The position numbers and the translations under genes were made by a program. Of a DNA stretch of 64,000 nt, positions 12,122 through 26,373 are shown in pieces (positions within the stretch are counted from its first letter, which is position 1; the number at the start of each line of letters is the position of its first letter). The notes beneath the pieces were generated by a model. The model was not told the DNA's origin. It worked only from the letters and a program-made list of their open reading frames with translations, and made no database searches. This DNA is from Chytridium lagenaria (lineage: Eukaryota > Chytridiomycota > Chytridiomycetes > Chytridiales > Chytridiaceae): NCBI GenBank assembly GCA_025449115.1, contig JAHLKC010000175.1, forward strand, positions 1-64,000, read 5' to 3'.

Positions 12122-13467
12122 TTAAGGGATCAACGTGTTATCGATCTGCATTGCGTCTGTATGTGTTAATTCTTGCTGATCCTCGGTGACGGCCTGATGC
12201 TCTGGGTGCTCTGGGTGCTCTGGGTGCTTTGACTTGACGTGGCGGTTGACATCATACTGTCGTCTAAACGCATACTGGCAGTCTTTGACAGGGCAGCGTT
12301 TTATCCGTCCACTATCTTTGCTGCTATAATGCATCCCCGTCATGAGCTCAATAAAATTTGGTTCCACGTTTGCATCCTTTCTCTTCTTTCTCGCCTAAAA
12401 ACAGACAGTCAACACTAATGTCTACCAATGGCGTTCTTACCCTCGTCCCATCTTCCTCATGCAACCGCTTATGTCGAACAAGTAAATGCTTATGCGCAAA
12501 CACCGACCCACACTTCGGAAAATCGCATGCATGTTCCCGAATCCCCAGATGCGCTGACCTCATATGAACATTCAAGTTCTTCTGATACGCAAAAGTCTTC
12601 TCACATCCCAGCCACGGACACGGGAAAATCTCTCTATCCTCATCATGGGTCTGCAGGTGTTCCTTCATCGTATCCTTTCTCGTAAACGGTTTCCGACAGA
12701 CCGGACAGTTGACAGGATGGGATTCCCTCATATGTATCTGCAGTAATGTCCATTTTGAGAAACGCCCATCACATCCCAACACTCCACAAGCATATCGTAG
12801 GTCATTAGAATGGACAAAGGTATGCGCTTTCAATTTTGATGGTGTTGGAAACGATTTCCCGCATCCTTGGACTGCGCATAGATGGAGATCAGTTCCGGTA
12901 TGAGTGCATTGGTGACGACGGAGTTGAGATTGTTTTGCATAAGACTCTTCACAGCCTTCATGATGGCACTGCAGAATCACTAGTCAATGGATGATGTCAT
13001 AATAGTGCAATCACCTTGTACGGTTTTGGGGTCTCGTGAATCTTATGATGCCGCCCAAGATGGTGCCTTGTAGCGAATGCCATCATACATCCATCCACAA
13101 CGCATTTAAACGGTTTCCGCTCTTCCTCCGTCGCCGCATGGGTGAGCATATGAACAGCCAAATGTGCGGCTCTCCGGTATGATTTCGTGCATCCATCAAA
13201 TGTGCAAGGGAATGGTCGTTCTCCAGTGTGAGACTGCTCATGGAGTTTGAGCTTTGATGGCTTCTTGAAAGTCTTGCCACAGCCTGGGAATGTGCAAGGA
13301 TGGAATTTGCACCTGTTCTCCTCCACCAGTTCCTCCATTTCGTTGTATGATGAAGACGAAAGCCCCTGCGATTCCTCTTCCGATGAGTCAATGATCCGGC
13401 GACGTTTCAAGGGCCGTTGTGGTGCATCATCTTCACTAAGACGTGCATGGATTGCCCCAACTGCCAT
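12122..13467 (-). CDS. TFC2: Transcription factor IIIA, 5S rRNA gene-specific zinc-finger factor
   Basis: It binds the internal control region of 5S rRNA genes and recruits TFIIIC/B. Three exons. The start at 13467 gives MAVGAIHARLSEDD and an acidic/basic lead. Exon 1 has C2H2 fingers 1-3 (CTFPGCGKTFKKPSKLKLH, CTFDGCTKSYRRAAHLAVH, CVVDGCMMAFATRHHLGRH). Exon 2 (12348-12980) has fingers 4-9, including the short finger CPVCRKPFTRKDTMKEH. A linker and a tenth finger (CPVKDCQYAFRRQYDVNRH) follow near the C-terminus. Nine clustered fingers plus one separated finger is the fungal TFIIIA plan. A 9-bp repeat near 12200-12230 encodes PEHPEHPEH after the last finger. It lies 77 bp upstream of the PHB2 stop in the same orientation. 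Confidence 0.88.
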
Positions 13468-13551
13468 GCTTTTGATTTATTCGACCTCCCTTTTTTTTCT
13501 TTAGTGTCAAAAAGTTGTTGGACAAACTGAATCCTCCTATAAAATGTTTAT

Positions 13552-14794
13552 TTACTTCTTTGCTGTGCTTCTGCAAAATATTAACATCGATGTGCTATAA
13601 ATATGAAATATCCTTACCCCAACAATTCGTTCACCTGTAAAACGAAGAAAGTCAGCTCATGAAATGTAATAGAAATCAAGCGGTCGACAGGGAGTGATTA
13701 GGAGAAGAACATACATTAAGCATCAGACCGTCGCTGTCCAAGTACACGCGGTTGTTCGAGTTGGCTATTGAAGACGCAATCTGGTTTGCCGCCTCAATCT
13801 TACGCAAATCAATGAAACCAGGCTTGTTTTTAATAGCCTCTCCAATAAGCTCAGCGGACCGAGCCTCTCCCTCTGCCTTTACGATAATCGACTGCTTCTC
13901 TTGAATGGCGCGCTCGACAATGTAGCTCGCCCTCTGAGCCTCCTGTTGTGCTTAACACTAGATTAGGGTATAATGAGGTAATCACGTGCATACCGATCTG
14001 CTTTGCTTCGACAGCGGAGGTAAATTCAGGGCTAAAAGCAACGTGGGTGATGGAGACGTCGTCAAGGATAAGGTTAAATTGAGAGGCTCTCCGCACAAGG
14101 TTATCCCTGATAAGCTTCGACACCTAGAAGAGCAAGTAAAAATGAACATGTCAGACCATGTGATGAGGAACATAAAAAAAGACTTCTCCTGACCTTCTCA
14201 CGCTGGGTGATGAGCTGCGATGCATTGAATTGAGCCACTACACTCTTCAAAACCTCGTTGACGATGGACGGGAGAACACGCTCATCATAGTCAAGTCCAA
14301 GAGTTTTGAAAATGTGCGGCAAACTTTCGATCCGAGGTCTCGACAACACACGCAAAGTGATGTTTACCATCTGCAAATCTGCACAGAAACCATTAACCCA
14401 CCATCCCACGCAAAATGCTGCATACCCTTAGTTCCAGTAAGCGATGCAATGTTCCGCGGCTTGGCCCGGACGTCGTAAGTGACAGGAGTCTCAAACCAAG
14501 GGATCATAAAGTGGGTTCCTTCATTGTAAACAGTATTTTGCACTCCTCCAATCCTTGAGAACTTGATAGCACGGTGTCCTCCATCCACTGCGTTCGTTAT
14601 CGATGTAAATTCAGCTTAGAGGTCAAGGCTCTTAACAAACCGTTGAAAAGACTTGAGTTGACTCCAATCGCCACAACACCCAGTCCGACGAGCAATCCTC
14701 CTGATGCAAAAAAGCCTCCAGAAGGGCCCTTTGAACCTCCAGCTCCTCCACGGGGAAGAAGTCCCTTGATCATCTGTTGAAAGTTCTGCGCCAT
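13552..14794 (-). CDS. PHB2: Prohibitin-2, mitochondrial inner membrane
   Basis: Subunit of the ring-shaped prohibitin complex that scaffolds the inner membrane and modulates m-AAA protease. The start at 14794 gives [20 protein letters not shown], then a membrane anchor [21 protein letters not shown]. The SPFH/band-7 domain follows: [57 protein letters not shown] and [24 protein letters not shown] sequence. A coiled-coil segment ([20 protein letters not shown]) and [20 protein letters not shown] come next. The last short exons give VNELL and a basic end at 13552; that stop depends on my choice of the final intron. The long G/P-rich lead and the sequence favour PHB2 over PHB1. Start codons of this gene and the PPR gene are only 61 bp apart. 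Confidence 0.9.
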
Positions 14795-14855
14795 AGTGCT
14801 TTTATCCTTTCGAACAAGAAAAGCAAAACGCAAAAATTAGTAGTTGTGTTTTTGC
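14795..14855. promoter_or_regulatory. Very short bidirectional promoter (PHB2 / PPR)
   Basis: Only 61 bp separate the PHB2 start (14794, minus) from the PPR start (14856, plus). Transcripts must overlap or have extremely short leaders. No motif was identified. Confidence 0.5.
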
Positions 14856-16957
14856 ATGGCTCTCATTCGGTGCATATCATGCAGATGGACGCAATCGATC
14901 CAAAGACATAGCTCCATACGATGCATGTCAACCGCTCCGTCAAGCACCACAGAGATGGTTGCCAACATGGAACATTCGATTCGAACAGGATCGTTTAAAA
15001 AAGCCGTCCGTATTTTCACTGCGTTGCGGAGATCAGGACAACCGCCGGAAAGCGCCTTCATGCTCCTTCTAAGAGAATGCTCAAAATCGGGGGATATTCA
15101 AACAACTGAAATGCTGGCAAAGGACATGATGAGATCGTTGAAGATGAAGCCAAAGACGGAAGCTGTCAAGTTGCTTTTGGAGGCGTTTGCTGCTCGACCT
15201 AATATTAGGGAAGCCGCGTTCATTGAAGTTTCGAGGAGGATGGTGGAGAGATATCCGGAGATGGGGTTAGAGCTAACGGAGGTTGCGGTTTCTAAGCTTG
15301 TCAAGTATGAGACTGAACGAGCTCTTATGGTTGGGCTTCAGATGATCAAAAAACTGAAGAGCGACCACTCTCCATTAATTGATCGATTAAGAATTAAAGT
15401 AGGCGTTTTCTTTATTGTAGTCGACCTGACAAAGACTATCTAGATTTTTGGCGTTTTGAAGTATCATGAAGAACTCCAGAAGGCAGTTTTATCGATTAAT
15501 GAGCCATCAATTTTGATGCAGGCAGAGCTAGCGGCGGCACAATGCCGTGCATCAGGCTTATCCAAATCCAATTCAAAGTCCACTGGCGACCTCGACCGCC
15601 TCCTCGATCGTCTCACAAAAATCGTTGACATCTCAAATCCATTCAACGACGCCCTTTTCCTGGAAGCGATGGTCTTTGTATTCACACGCAGGATGAGAAT
15701 CGCTTGTCAAGAAAACATTCGAACCGCTGTTGATATGAGAGCAAAGTTTTTTTGGATTCTTCGGAAATTCAAAGTGGATGATTTGTACTTCAACAGAGTG
15801 CGAGGGAAAGTGGACATCGTGTTCACCCGACACCTTACAGAAACTCTTGAAGAAAAAAGCACCCAAAGTCTTATCGTTAAGGAAGTCACGCGAATAGCCG
15901 TCGACCATTTTGGAAGCTCGAGAATGCCCGCGAATCCATATAAGAACTATGCTATCTGGTCAAGTCTCATGGAAGTGTTCACAAAAAGTGCGACATTGTT
16001 GCCAGATACGCTGTCTCCTCAATTGTGATAGACAAGTTTCATGAGTTTAAGAGAGACGGATTTCTTCCTGGTAGAAAGGATTACATTGGTCTCATGGACT
16101 TTATATCTACTTCGTCGTTGTTACAGGAGATGAGGGTCAAACAAGCAAGGGGTTTGTTTGATGAGATGGGATCGTACAGGATTAAAGTTAACAGCTTCTT
16201 GTTATGGTCCGCTGTTCACGGCCTGTGCTCCGACTGTTGAAGTAAGGAGTTGCCATTCACAACTTTTTAAGTTTGAAAGAGATATGCTGGAACGTGGTAT
16301 ACCTCACAACCGTGTTAGCTTTCAACATCTTCTAGTCACTCTTGCTCAAAGTGACGAATTTGGGGCCATCGAAACAAGGATGGCTGAAGTTCGGATTCAA
16401 GGCTTAAAAGTATCGAAAGGCACATACACCATGCTCCTTCACCATGCCTCAAAAATCCGTTGGCTTCAGCGAATTACGCTCTCGCCTCTCTTCGTCATGA
16501 TATGCAACGTGAGAAACCACCCATCAAGCCGGATGAGAGACTCTTCGAGGAGTTGGTGCGGTGTTGCTCAACGACAGGGGATTTGGCAATGGCTATTCAG
16601 TTGATGAAGGATATGGTGAGATCGCACAAGTTGAGGCCAAATGATGCTACATTGTCGCGTGTGCTCACTATGGCGCTGCCTCAAGGTTTGCCTCTCGTGG
16701 ATGATGGCGCGCCTCGGGAACTGCTGAGATTCTTGATGATGAATAACGTGGAGTTATCGCACGCACATCTTGATTACGTGTTTTCAATGTACAGGAAGTC
16801 TCCAAAATGTGTGGACGAAGAATTGATGGGGATACTATCGAGTCTTTCGAGTAAAGATGATCTACGACGAGACAAGCTTTGTAATCAATTAAGGCCATTG
16901 GTGGAGATTAAACAGGTGGTGGGAGTGAAGTCGGATTTTCCCAATAAATTCTTTTAA
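14856..16957 (+). CDS. Pentatricopeptide-repeat protein, probably mitochondrial
   Basis: The start at 14856 gives MALIRCISCRWTQSIQRHSS, a Cys/Arg/Ser-rich amphipathic lead typical of mitochondrial import. Helical-pair repeats of about 35 residues follow: FKKAVRIFTALRRSGQPPES, LLLRECSKSGDIQTTEMLAK, DMLERGIPHNRVSFQHLLVT, EVRIQGLKVSKGTYTMLLHH and LFEELVRCCSTTGDLAMAIQ. PPR proteins bind organellar RNA, so a role in mitochondrial RNA maturation or translation is likely. An intron lies at about 15399-15444. Frame changes near 16020, 16220 and 16460 may be short introns or one-base errors. It ends NKFF at 16957. The specific orthologue was not identified. Confidence 0.75.
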
Positions 16958-17153
16958 TCTTACAGTAGTAGAGACTGTTCACGGATAATAAAGTTGTGAT
17001 AAATTACTTAATATCCAAACTTGCATTATTATTCGTTAGCACATTTATCTTGGTTAGCAACGCTTACTTTTGGTTTGCATAGTGAATTTTTGCGTTGCTA
17101 AAGGGAGGTCTCCAGGCGTTTGTGTCACCTCTTTTGAAATCTGACAAACACAA

Positions 17154-18067
17154 ATGGTATGGCATCGCAGGAGACCATCATACCGCATCCATCCCATCCA
17201 TCCCATCCCATCCAAGGAGAGAGAATGTGCACTACTCCATCGAAAGGAAAAAACCATCGGACAAATATGCGAAACGATAGAAGATAGCGCTGTTGGAACG
17301 ATGACGGTGCTGGACGAGCAAGGGATTTTGGGATAGGACAGACTTGTGGCGCCATGCCCACCAGATGCTTAAGCGACTTGCGGGGAGTTACTATGACGAA
17401 ACCAGGGAGTAATGCTGCTGGATTTTGCGTGATCGTCGGTGTGTTGGAAGGCATGTTGGAGGATGTATCTGCATGGAACAGCATGGGAGGATTGAATAGA
17501 AGGAAGAGTACAGCAAAGGAGGATAGATAGTCTTCATAGAAGTACAGGACTCAAATAGTAACCATCGCTTCACTGCTAGGGTATCGACTCGGGTAAGAAG
17601 AACCACGTCAAGAAGACCGCCAGGGATGCCCCCAGGTCCAAGGTGAGGAATATTGCGACGTGGACTTGAACTGAATGGAGTCTGACTTTACTTTCGTTCT
17701 GCTATTAGGATGTCTACCTTGGCATGCTTGTGAAGGTTGGTTTTGATAAAGACGGAACGTCTCTGGTTCCTGAAAAGACTAAAGATATTTTATAGCTCTA
17801 CAGCTTCCTTGCCCGCAGGACCGACTCCAACTTCAACAAGGTTGTCCTCCGCAGGCTCTTCATGTCCCGCGTCAACCGTCCCCCCGTCTCCACTTCCCGT
17901 CTCGGCCAGTTCATGGCTTGGCAAGGAGAACAAGATCGCGGTCATTGTTGGCACCATCACCGACGACGCCCGTGTCCTTGAGACCCCCAAGCTCACCATT
18001 GCCGCCCTCCGCGTTACCCAAGCCGCCAGGGAGAAGATCATCAAGGCCGGTGGTGAGATTCTCACCT

Positions 18068-18098
<31 letters not shown>

Positions 18099-18264
18099 AA
18101 AGAACACTGTCCTCATCCGTGGCCCTAAGAACGCCCGTGAGGCCGTGAGGCACCGTGGTGCTCCCGGTGTCCCCGGTAGCAGCGCCAAGCCCTACGTCCG
18201 CGCAAAGGGACGCAAGTTCGAGCAGGCTCGTGGTCGTCGTGCTTCCCGTGGTTACAAGAACTAA
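17154..18264 (+). CDS. RPL18: Large ribosomal subunit protein eL18
   Basis: Cytosolic 60S subunit protein. The best start is an ATG at 17154 followed at once by a GT donor; a 423-nt intron ends at 17579 and exon 2 reads [21 protein letters not shown]. Then come DVYLGMLVK and [20 protein letters not shown], followed by [20 protein letters not shown], all in one frame. At 17916-17920 homology jumps by one base to [20 protein letters not shown], and continues through [18 protein letters not shown] to [18 protein letters not shown] at 18264. The break in so conserved a protein is best explained by one surplus base in the consensus, though a pseudogene copy cannot be excluded. Intron 1 contains a short CCATC-type repeat (17186-17215). 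Confidence 0.88.
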
Positions 18265-18650
18265 GCGGGTTCTGTGGCTGCTTGATGTGCTGGTGTGGAA
18301 AAGGGGTTGTGTGTTATATTATCTGCCTTTGACAATACAGAGTCATTCTCAGGATCGGAATTTCTAAGCTTATCTTTGTTTACTTAGTATCGTTTGCCAA
18401 TTTTGGATCTGAAGTTTTCAATGGGATAGTTTGCAAACGGGACATTTAGATATTCGGCGTAAAAGAAAAGTCTTATGGGAAAGAAATGCTACAAATCATT
18501 GTCCTAAGCACTTCAACCGGACTGTAAGGAGCTTCTATGGAGGTTGGATTGCGGATATGTTAGAGCACACATCGGTCAAAGCAGGCAGGATTGGAGTAGT
18601 GCTCTTATAATGTTAAGGATATTTATTTACTGAGATGTGAAAGAAGGATA
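18265..18650. other. Convergent 3' intergenic region
   Basis: 386 bp between the eL18 stop and the MCM2 stop, which converge. No gene was recognised; it presumably contains both polyadenylation regions. Confidence 0.5.
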
Positions 18651-21600
18651 TCAAGCATTATGCTCCAAAACCTTTGAAATGACCTTCTGATCGCGGTCGT
18701 AGTTGAATGAGCTTTTAAACAAGTTGGAATTTATATACGGAAACACATCGTGAATTCCATGTTCTTGGGCCTAAAAAAAAAGGTGTTAGAAGTTGAAATA
18801 GTAGAAAAGTCGTGACGCACCCTCATTTGAAGATCTCCGAGTTCAACCTCCACCTCGGTCGGCATATTCTTGTACTTGTAATAGTAAAACTTGATATTAT
18901 CCGAGATAATGCCACTGAGCAAGTGATTCAAGATATCAAATGTATCTTCCTCCAAGATAATGTATTTATCAAATACCTACCACAAAGTGTTAATTTGAGA
19001 AGATGGGTGCGACACTTACTCTCTTGAGGGATTTCTTAACGGAAAGTTTCTGGGCTTCGACAAAACTCCTGATCATGACTGCAATCGCCTTTTCAACATC
19101 ATCTTGACGGACGTAATCGCGAAGATGCATGCGCGCAAAGGCTTCAGACATACGGACCATAGATTCGAGGTATCGTACGGTGATGGGGATTCCGCCGTAT
19201 TCCTAAAGCAAGCATTAGCGAGGTAGGAATCCTAACGCGCCAGCCAAGACGAAATTATTCCTACCAGTGATTCACGACGAAGTTCAGAATAAAGTGCGAT
19301 GATCTTGTCCTTATCGATATCAGCAAGCTTAGGATTAACCTTGTCTCGCGCATATACGATGTACTTTCTCAAAAGATCTTGTGGGATTACCTACAACATG
19401 CACGCGTCGAAACATCGTAAGCACGCCAATAGTGGTGAAGGAAGAGTGTAACTTATAACCTACATCCTCATCTAACTTTAACGCGCCCTCATTCAAGTCC
19501 CCGTCATAGCCTGGATGACTTCTAATATGCGAATCCAACCACAAACCTCGCCAAATGCTCATCCATAACAGGATCTGGCACATCCCTCACAACGCACATA
19601 ATGTCAAATCGAGACAAAATCGGGTCAGTGAGCTCAACATTTACAGATAGCGGGACACTGGGATCATATCGACCTCTGATGGGATTGGCTGCAGCAATAA
19701 CAGCACATCGTGCTTGCAGTGTCGTAACAAATACCAGCTTTGGAGATGGAAATAGATTGCTGTTCCATTGCTTCGTGGATACTCGTTCTAAGGATATGTT
19801 AGGGTGGAAGACTGGTGGAAAGGACGAACCTATCCTTGTCGTTCATTTTATCAAACTCGTCAATGAGACAAACGCCTTTATCCGCCATAACAAGCGCTCC
19901 ACCCTCCAGGTCCATTCTCTCGTCATCGGATCCTTATGCACAGAAGCCGTCAAACCCACAGCAGAAGCACCTTGTCCGGTCGTGTATACGGCGCGATGAG
20001 AAGTCTTCTCAACGTACTTTAAAAACTGAGATTTCGCAACACCAGGGTCACCAAGAAGAAGGACGTTGATGTCACCACGAAGGCGATGCTTTCCTTGAGG
20101 GTTCTTGGGAACACCGCCAAACATTGCAAGGGCAAGCGCGGTTTTCACCTCCTCGTGTCCGTAAATCGATGGTGCGATACTTTTGATAATCTTTCGGTAA
20201 AGTTAGCATCCATCGTCTCCTAATTTCCTACTCTTTGCCGTATTCTGTCATCACGAGCCAAAGCTCTGATGGCCTTAAAATCATCCTCAGTTAGCCGGAA
20301 GGACGAAAACAGATCCTCCTTTTTGCTGATATAATTGGCCTCGATGACAGTCGCGAATACAGGGAATCCGTGCTTCACGTTAAGATGTGAATCAAAAATG
20401 TTTCGGTAAATTCCTGTGATTTCCTAAAGAGTTTCAGGAATAGTTCATTGCAAGCAAAAGATACAATTTCTTCTCCAGGACGAACACCGTCAACAAGATC
20501 CCATAACAGAATAACATCTTTATGCCTCGGTAACCGACCAGCATTTACAGAACCAGGAGTCTCTTGAAGCGTGATTTTTTGGTAGTTTCGGTAAATAGTC
20601 TAAGAGGGTGTTAAGGATAAACTTGCGCAGAGTCAATAACCTCCTCTGAATTAACGTTAAACGGTCCCTTTGATTCACACTCTGGGCAGTTTTTTACCCG
20701 AATCTCAGCAATAGAATCCTGGAAGAAAGGCCCAAGCACAGCTCCACACTTCATGCAATCCAATTTCACATATTTAAGTTGGGGGAAAACAAGAGATCTC
20801 TTCGTAACAACACCCGAGACACGAACGAGAGTGTTTAAATCGGTTTGCCTTAAAGAGTTTGTGAGTTTGGCGGATGAAAGGTAACTTACCTCAATTTCTG
20901 ATGGAGTCGCTGATGGGAAGGTCTGTAATTCTGACGTGAATCTCAGACTTATTCTATCGTATTCCTCGAAGCCGGAAAGGACAACTTCGAATGCAACAAC
21001 GTCAAAGATTTTTAGCATCTCGGAAGGACAGTTGGTGAGAAGAATGGCCAAGTTTGCGCTGGCTGCTTGCAGATGTTCGAAGCTGACTTCAAGACTCTCT
21101 CCATTGCTATTGAGTAGCAAAATGAGCAAATATTATGTTGCGGCCATTCAACTAACCTTCACACATTGACTTGATTCTTTCACCATAAACAGAGTCACCA
21201 TTATCATTCACAAACGACGTCAAGAAATGAGTAAATTCTCTACGAATAGCCTGTCGCGGTCCCTCCATGCTCACATAATCCGCAATATTCCCCTTGATTT
21301 CCGCCAAAGCCTCGGCCGAAAGTCCAATATCCTACAACATTTACAAACCCTTTGTTAAGAAAGTCTTACAGCATCAGGATCATCTAGATCGAGCTCAAGA
21401 TTCGCATCATTCCTCCGCCTTCTACGAATGCGAACAGGACCATCCATATCCTCGTCATCTTTTAAAGTAAGAAGCTGGGAGACGTACAGGAGAGAATACC
21501 ATCATCTAAATATGCAGGAGGGAGACGACCTTCTCGACGGGCTGCCTCAAGATCTCTCCTCCTCATTCTTGCTTCCGCAATCGCACGAGCCTCAGGATCC

Positions 21601-21975
21601 AGAGGGTCGTAATCTTCGTCGTCCAGGTTCTCGGCCTCATACACATCCTGTTCAGGTCGTTCCTGGTAATCTCTGTTGTCGTGTCAGTAACCAACGGGGA
21701 TTAAGATGATACCTTTCAATATCATCACCGTAAAGGTCGAGTCCGTTATCTTCTTCATCGGCAACGTCATTATCGGGAAGGTCTTCCACTTCATCGTCTT
21801 CGTTGGCTTCAATGCTTTCGAAGGGTTGCATATCCTCGGGCTCATCGTCTTCGGGCAAGGGCCTACGGGGAGGCGAAGACGGGGCACCATTATCTCTTGG
21901 TCGTTTAGACTACGTACATCAAAACAAGCAATAAGCGTTAGGTCCATTCGCTGAAAGCTAGCAGTGCTTTACCAT
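18651..21975 (-). CDS. MCM2: DNA replication licensing helicase subunit MCM2
   Basis: Subunit of the MCM2-7 replicative helicase in the nucleus. The most consistent start is an ATG at 21975 immediately followed by an intron. The next exon reads [20 protein letters not shown] and leads into the long acidic N-terminus that binds histones ([20 protein letters not shown]). A C4 zinc finger is formed by [11 protein letters not shown] and [13 protein letters not shown]. The ATPase core has Walker A ([14 protein letters not shown], about 20060), [20 protein letters not shown], Walker B (CLIDEFDKM) and the arginine finger [11 protein letters not shown] (about 19590). The C-terminus ends [18 protein letters not shown]. 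One base seems missing between REWT and [11 protein letters not shown] (about 19906-19913), probably a consensus error. Many introns of 40-70 nt. Confidence 0.92.
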
Positions 21976-22146
21976 TTGATGTAAGGGAGCAATGGGTTTT
22001 GTAGGGGGAATGTCCGAACTTTCAAACTAAAACGTCAAGAATAAACTTTTCTAAAGCCTTGGACGATGTTTTAGTTTATTTAGTGGCAACCACAAGGGTT
22101 GATAAGAAGATTTTCTGAATAAAAAGATAGAGGAATCGGGTAACGT

Positions 22147-23300
22147 TTATTTGTGGGTGGCCGCGTAGACGACAGCCTCAAGAAGCTCAATCTCAACCTT
22201 GGCCGCAGCACGGTCAGCCTCAGAGGCACCGCTGGCGTTGACCTTCTTGTTCGCCTCGTCAAGAGCGCGCTTGGCAGCCTGGTAGAATATTATAAGTAGC
22301 GAATAATATAAAATTATAACTTTGAAGGAAAATCACGAAACGAAACTCAAGAATAACTAACCTCAGCATCAAGGTCCTCAATGGGGAAAGCTTCGACAGC
22401 GTTGATGTTAAGAGAGGAATCGGTGTTGATGATGGCAAATCCACCAGAGACTGTTTGGTCGTGTCAGATAAGTGGCAAAATAGGTATAACAAAATTTAAG
22501 TAAATCTCGTACAGGATAAATAAAAAAATATCGTAAAAGATAAAAAAAAAAACACGATATAACAATAATCTAAGGCATTTGGAGTGAAATCAATCAAAAA
22601 GGCCGAAATGAAAAGAGCTCAAAAGTCAGGCTTGGCCAAAATATTTTTGCATAGATTCGTCTTAGTCCTCACCAAAGAACTTCTGGGTCTTGTCAGAGCC
22701 AATGATCTCGATAACTCCGGGGTTCAACTGCGAGATAGTGGGAACGTGGTCGGCAAGAATACCCATGTCTCCCTCAGTCGAAGACAAATTGACCTGGATG
22801 GCCTCGTAGTTCTTCAGAATCGGCTACTCGTTCCAAATTTCAATCCAAGGGCGTCCGATTAATTATATCCAGAGAAAACCCCATTCCAAAGTTTCCAGGA
22901 GAAATATGATTCGGTTATTGTAAAGTCCTTATATCAAGCCATTCGTTGAAAGATGGCGAAATGTGTACCTGATGGGGAACGACAAAGTTGAGACGAAGCT
23001 TTCCGGGGGCGGCCGCGGTCGCATCGGCGTATGAGCGGGTGAACATGGCTGCAGGATTCGAATGTAAAGAAATCGTTTTGAAGAAGGTACCGAGACAAAA
23101 TATGATTAGACAGAGGCATCAAAGACCGTCACTCCAAGCAAGGATTCCAAAAGCAGTTTACAGATCCCAGCCGCAATTAAGTAAAAATGTAAAATGGCGT
23201 TACCAGGAGCAATGGATGACCTCAAAGGAGACACAGCGTGCCTGTAGGCCACAGCCCTTTGAATGCCGCTAGCGCGACGGATCATTGAGAAGGGCGTCAT
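22147..23300 (-). CDS. ATP16: F1-ATP synthase delta subunit, mitochondrial
   Basis: Central-stalk subunit (bacterial epsilon equivalent) of the mitochondrial ATP synthase. The start at 23300 gives MTPFSMIRRASGIQRAVAYR, an Arg-rich presequence. After an intron come MFTRSYADATAAAPGKLRLN and FVVPHQ, then EAIQVNLSSTEGDMGILADH and VPTISQLNPGVIEIIGSDKT, the conserved N-terminal beta-sandwich. The last exons give SFAIINTDSSLNINAVEAFP and a helical hairpin (RALDEANKKVNASGASEADR, LLEAVVYAATHK) ending at 22147. Length and motif order fit the fungal subunit. It is head-to-head with the beta subunit gene, 624 bp between start codons. Confidence 0.9.
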
Positions 23301-23924
23301 GTTGCAGCTCAGAGAGTGTTGAGGTGAACTTTCTCTTCACTTTTTTCCTAATTCAATTAAACACAGAAACACCCAATGAAATGCCTATACAGACAAATCA
23401 CTAATTAAAATTTGCTACTAATTGAAACTGAAAATTGCAGAGTCGAGAAAAAGAGCAAAAAAAAATCGACCTTCCGTTTCTTTCACTCAAAGGGCCGTTC
23501 TTGTGGTGAGTACTCCGTTTCAGATCCTGTCTCCGCTGGGGTCATGCCTGTCATCTACCGCTGCGGATACACCCTACCACATCATCGCCAACCATCAGCA
23601 TTCTAATCCTGCTTCCTTTCTTCCTTGCAGCTCATTACGCGTATTGTATTCGGTGAGTGTCCGCTGTTTGACCTCGCGATGGAGCCGAATGACGCAATGT
23701 GGGAGTCAAGGGAGAAATGGACCGACATCTCAGGACCTTTCGATAACTCGGCAACATGGAACGAATGGAGATGATGCTTCGGATTCAGCACTTGAAGGCT
23801 TCTGATCTGGGATAAACATGATCGAGGACCGAAAGCATATTAAAGGAGTGGAATATTGGACTGGAGATGAAGATGGAGGAATATAGCCGTGACAGGATAA
23901 TAACTCTCATTCATAACAGGATCG
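23301..23924. promoter_or_regulatory. Shared upstream region of ATP16 and ATP2
   Basis: A 624-bp divergent region between two subunits of the same F1 complex. It contains pyrimidine-rich stretches and a GT donor-like GTGAGTACTCC (about 23505) that could be the edge of a 5' untranslated intron. No named binding site was recognised. Confidence 0.45.
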
Positions 23925-25720
<1,796 letters not shown>

Positions 25721-26373
25721 GTCTAAACACCTATTTCGGAGGAATTTAAGTGTCTAGAGAGAGAGCGTTTGTCGCGAAGCGCGTGTCAATTTTTTCTTTG
25801 TACCTTTTTTTTTAAGAAACTTTATTTCTTGTGGTTATTTTGTTATGCAAGACCCTCTTTGATATCATTGTTCTCGTCTGCCAGCCCTGTTCACCGCCTT
25901 TTTGAGAAGAATTCCTCTGATCTCCTTTCTCTTGAGGCGTGGAATGGAGTAGCCTGGCCGTTGTTTTTCACTGTAGAAGACGAAGCTTGGTATTTACATT
26001 CTGGGAAATAAAACACGTTTTATACCAGATACGATGGGGTTTCGCGTATGTACTTAAAACCAGTAGCATTTTGGTTAGTATGGATTTTGAGTATTGCACG
26101 GTAGGACGCATCTCCAGCAGTGAACTTGTGTATAATGTTGTAGTAAAATCATGTGAGTTTGTTTATTTTTTTTTCGGAATTAGGGCTTATTGGAAAATAG
26201 TGTTTAACGGGTCTGAGGAAATCTGTTGTATACGGCAGTCCTGAAAATCCAATGAAAACGGAAAACAAGTATTATCACCAAAGTGATTTTTTTGGGGGAT
26301 ATTGAGCCGCATATATATATTACCGCCAATATTATATTTTTTTTAACGTTCTGCTTCGTTCACATTATCTGAA
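25721..26373. other. Intergenic, 3' regions of ATP2 and the next gene
   Basis: T-rich sequence following ATP2. Two overlapping open frames at 25769-26244 lack any recognisable domain. No gene called. Confidence 0.5.

Noticed and set aside
17916..17920. Programmed +1 frameshift in eL18
   Set aside because: No slippery or stop-codon context, and similar breaks with both signs occur in unrelated genes of the window; consensus error is simpler.
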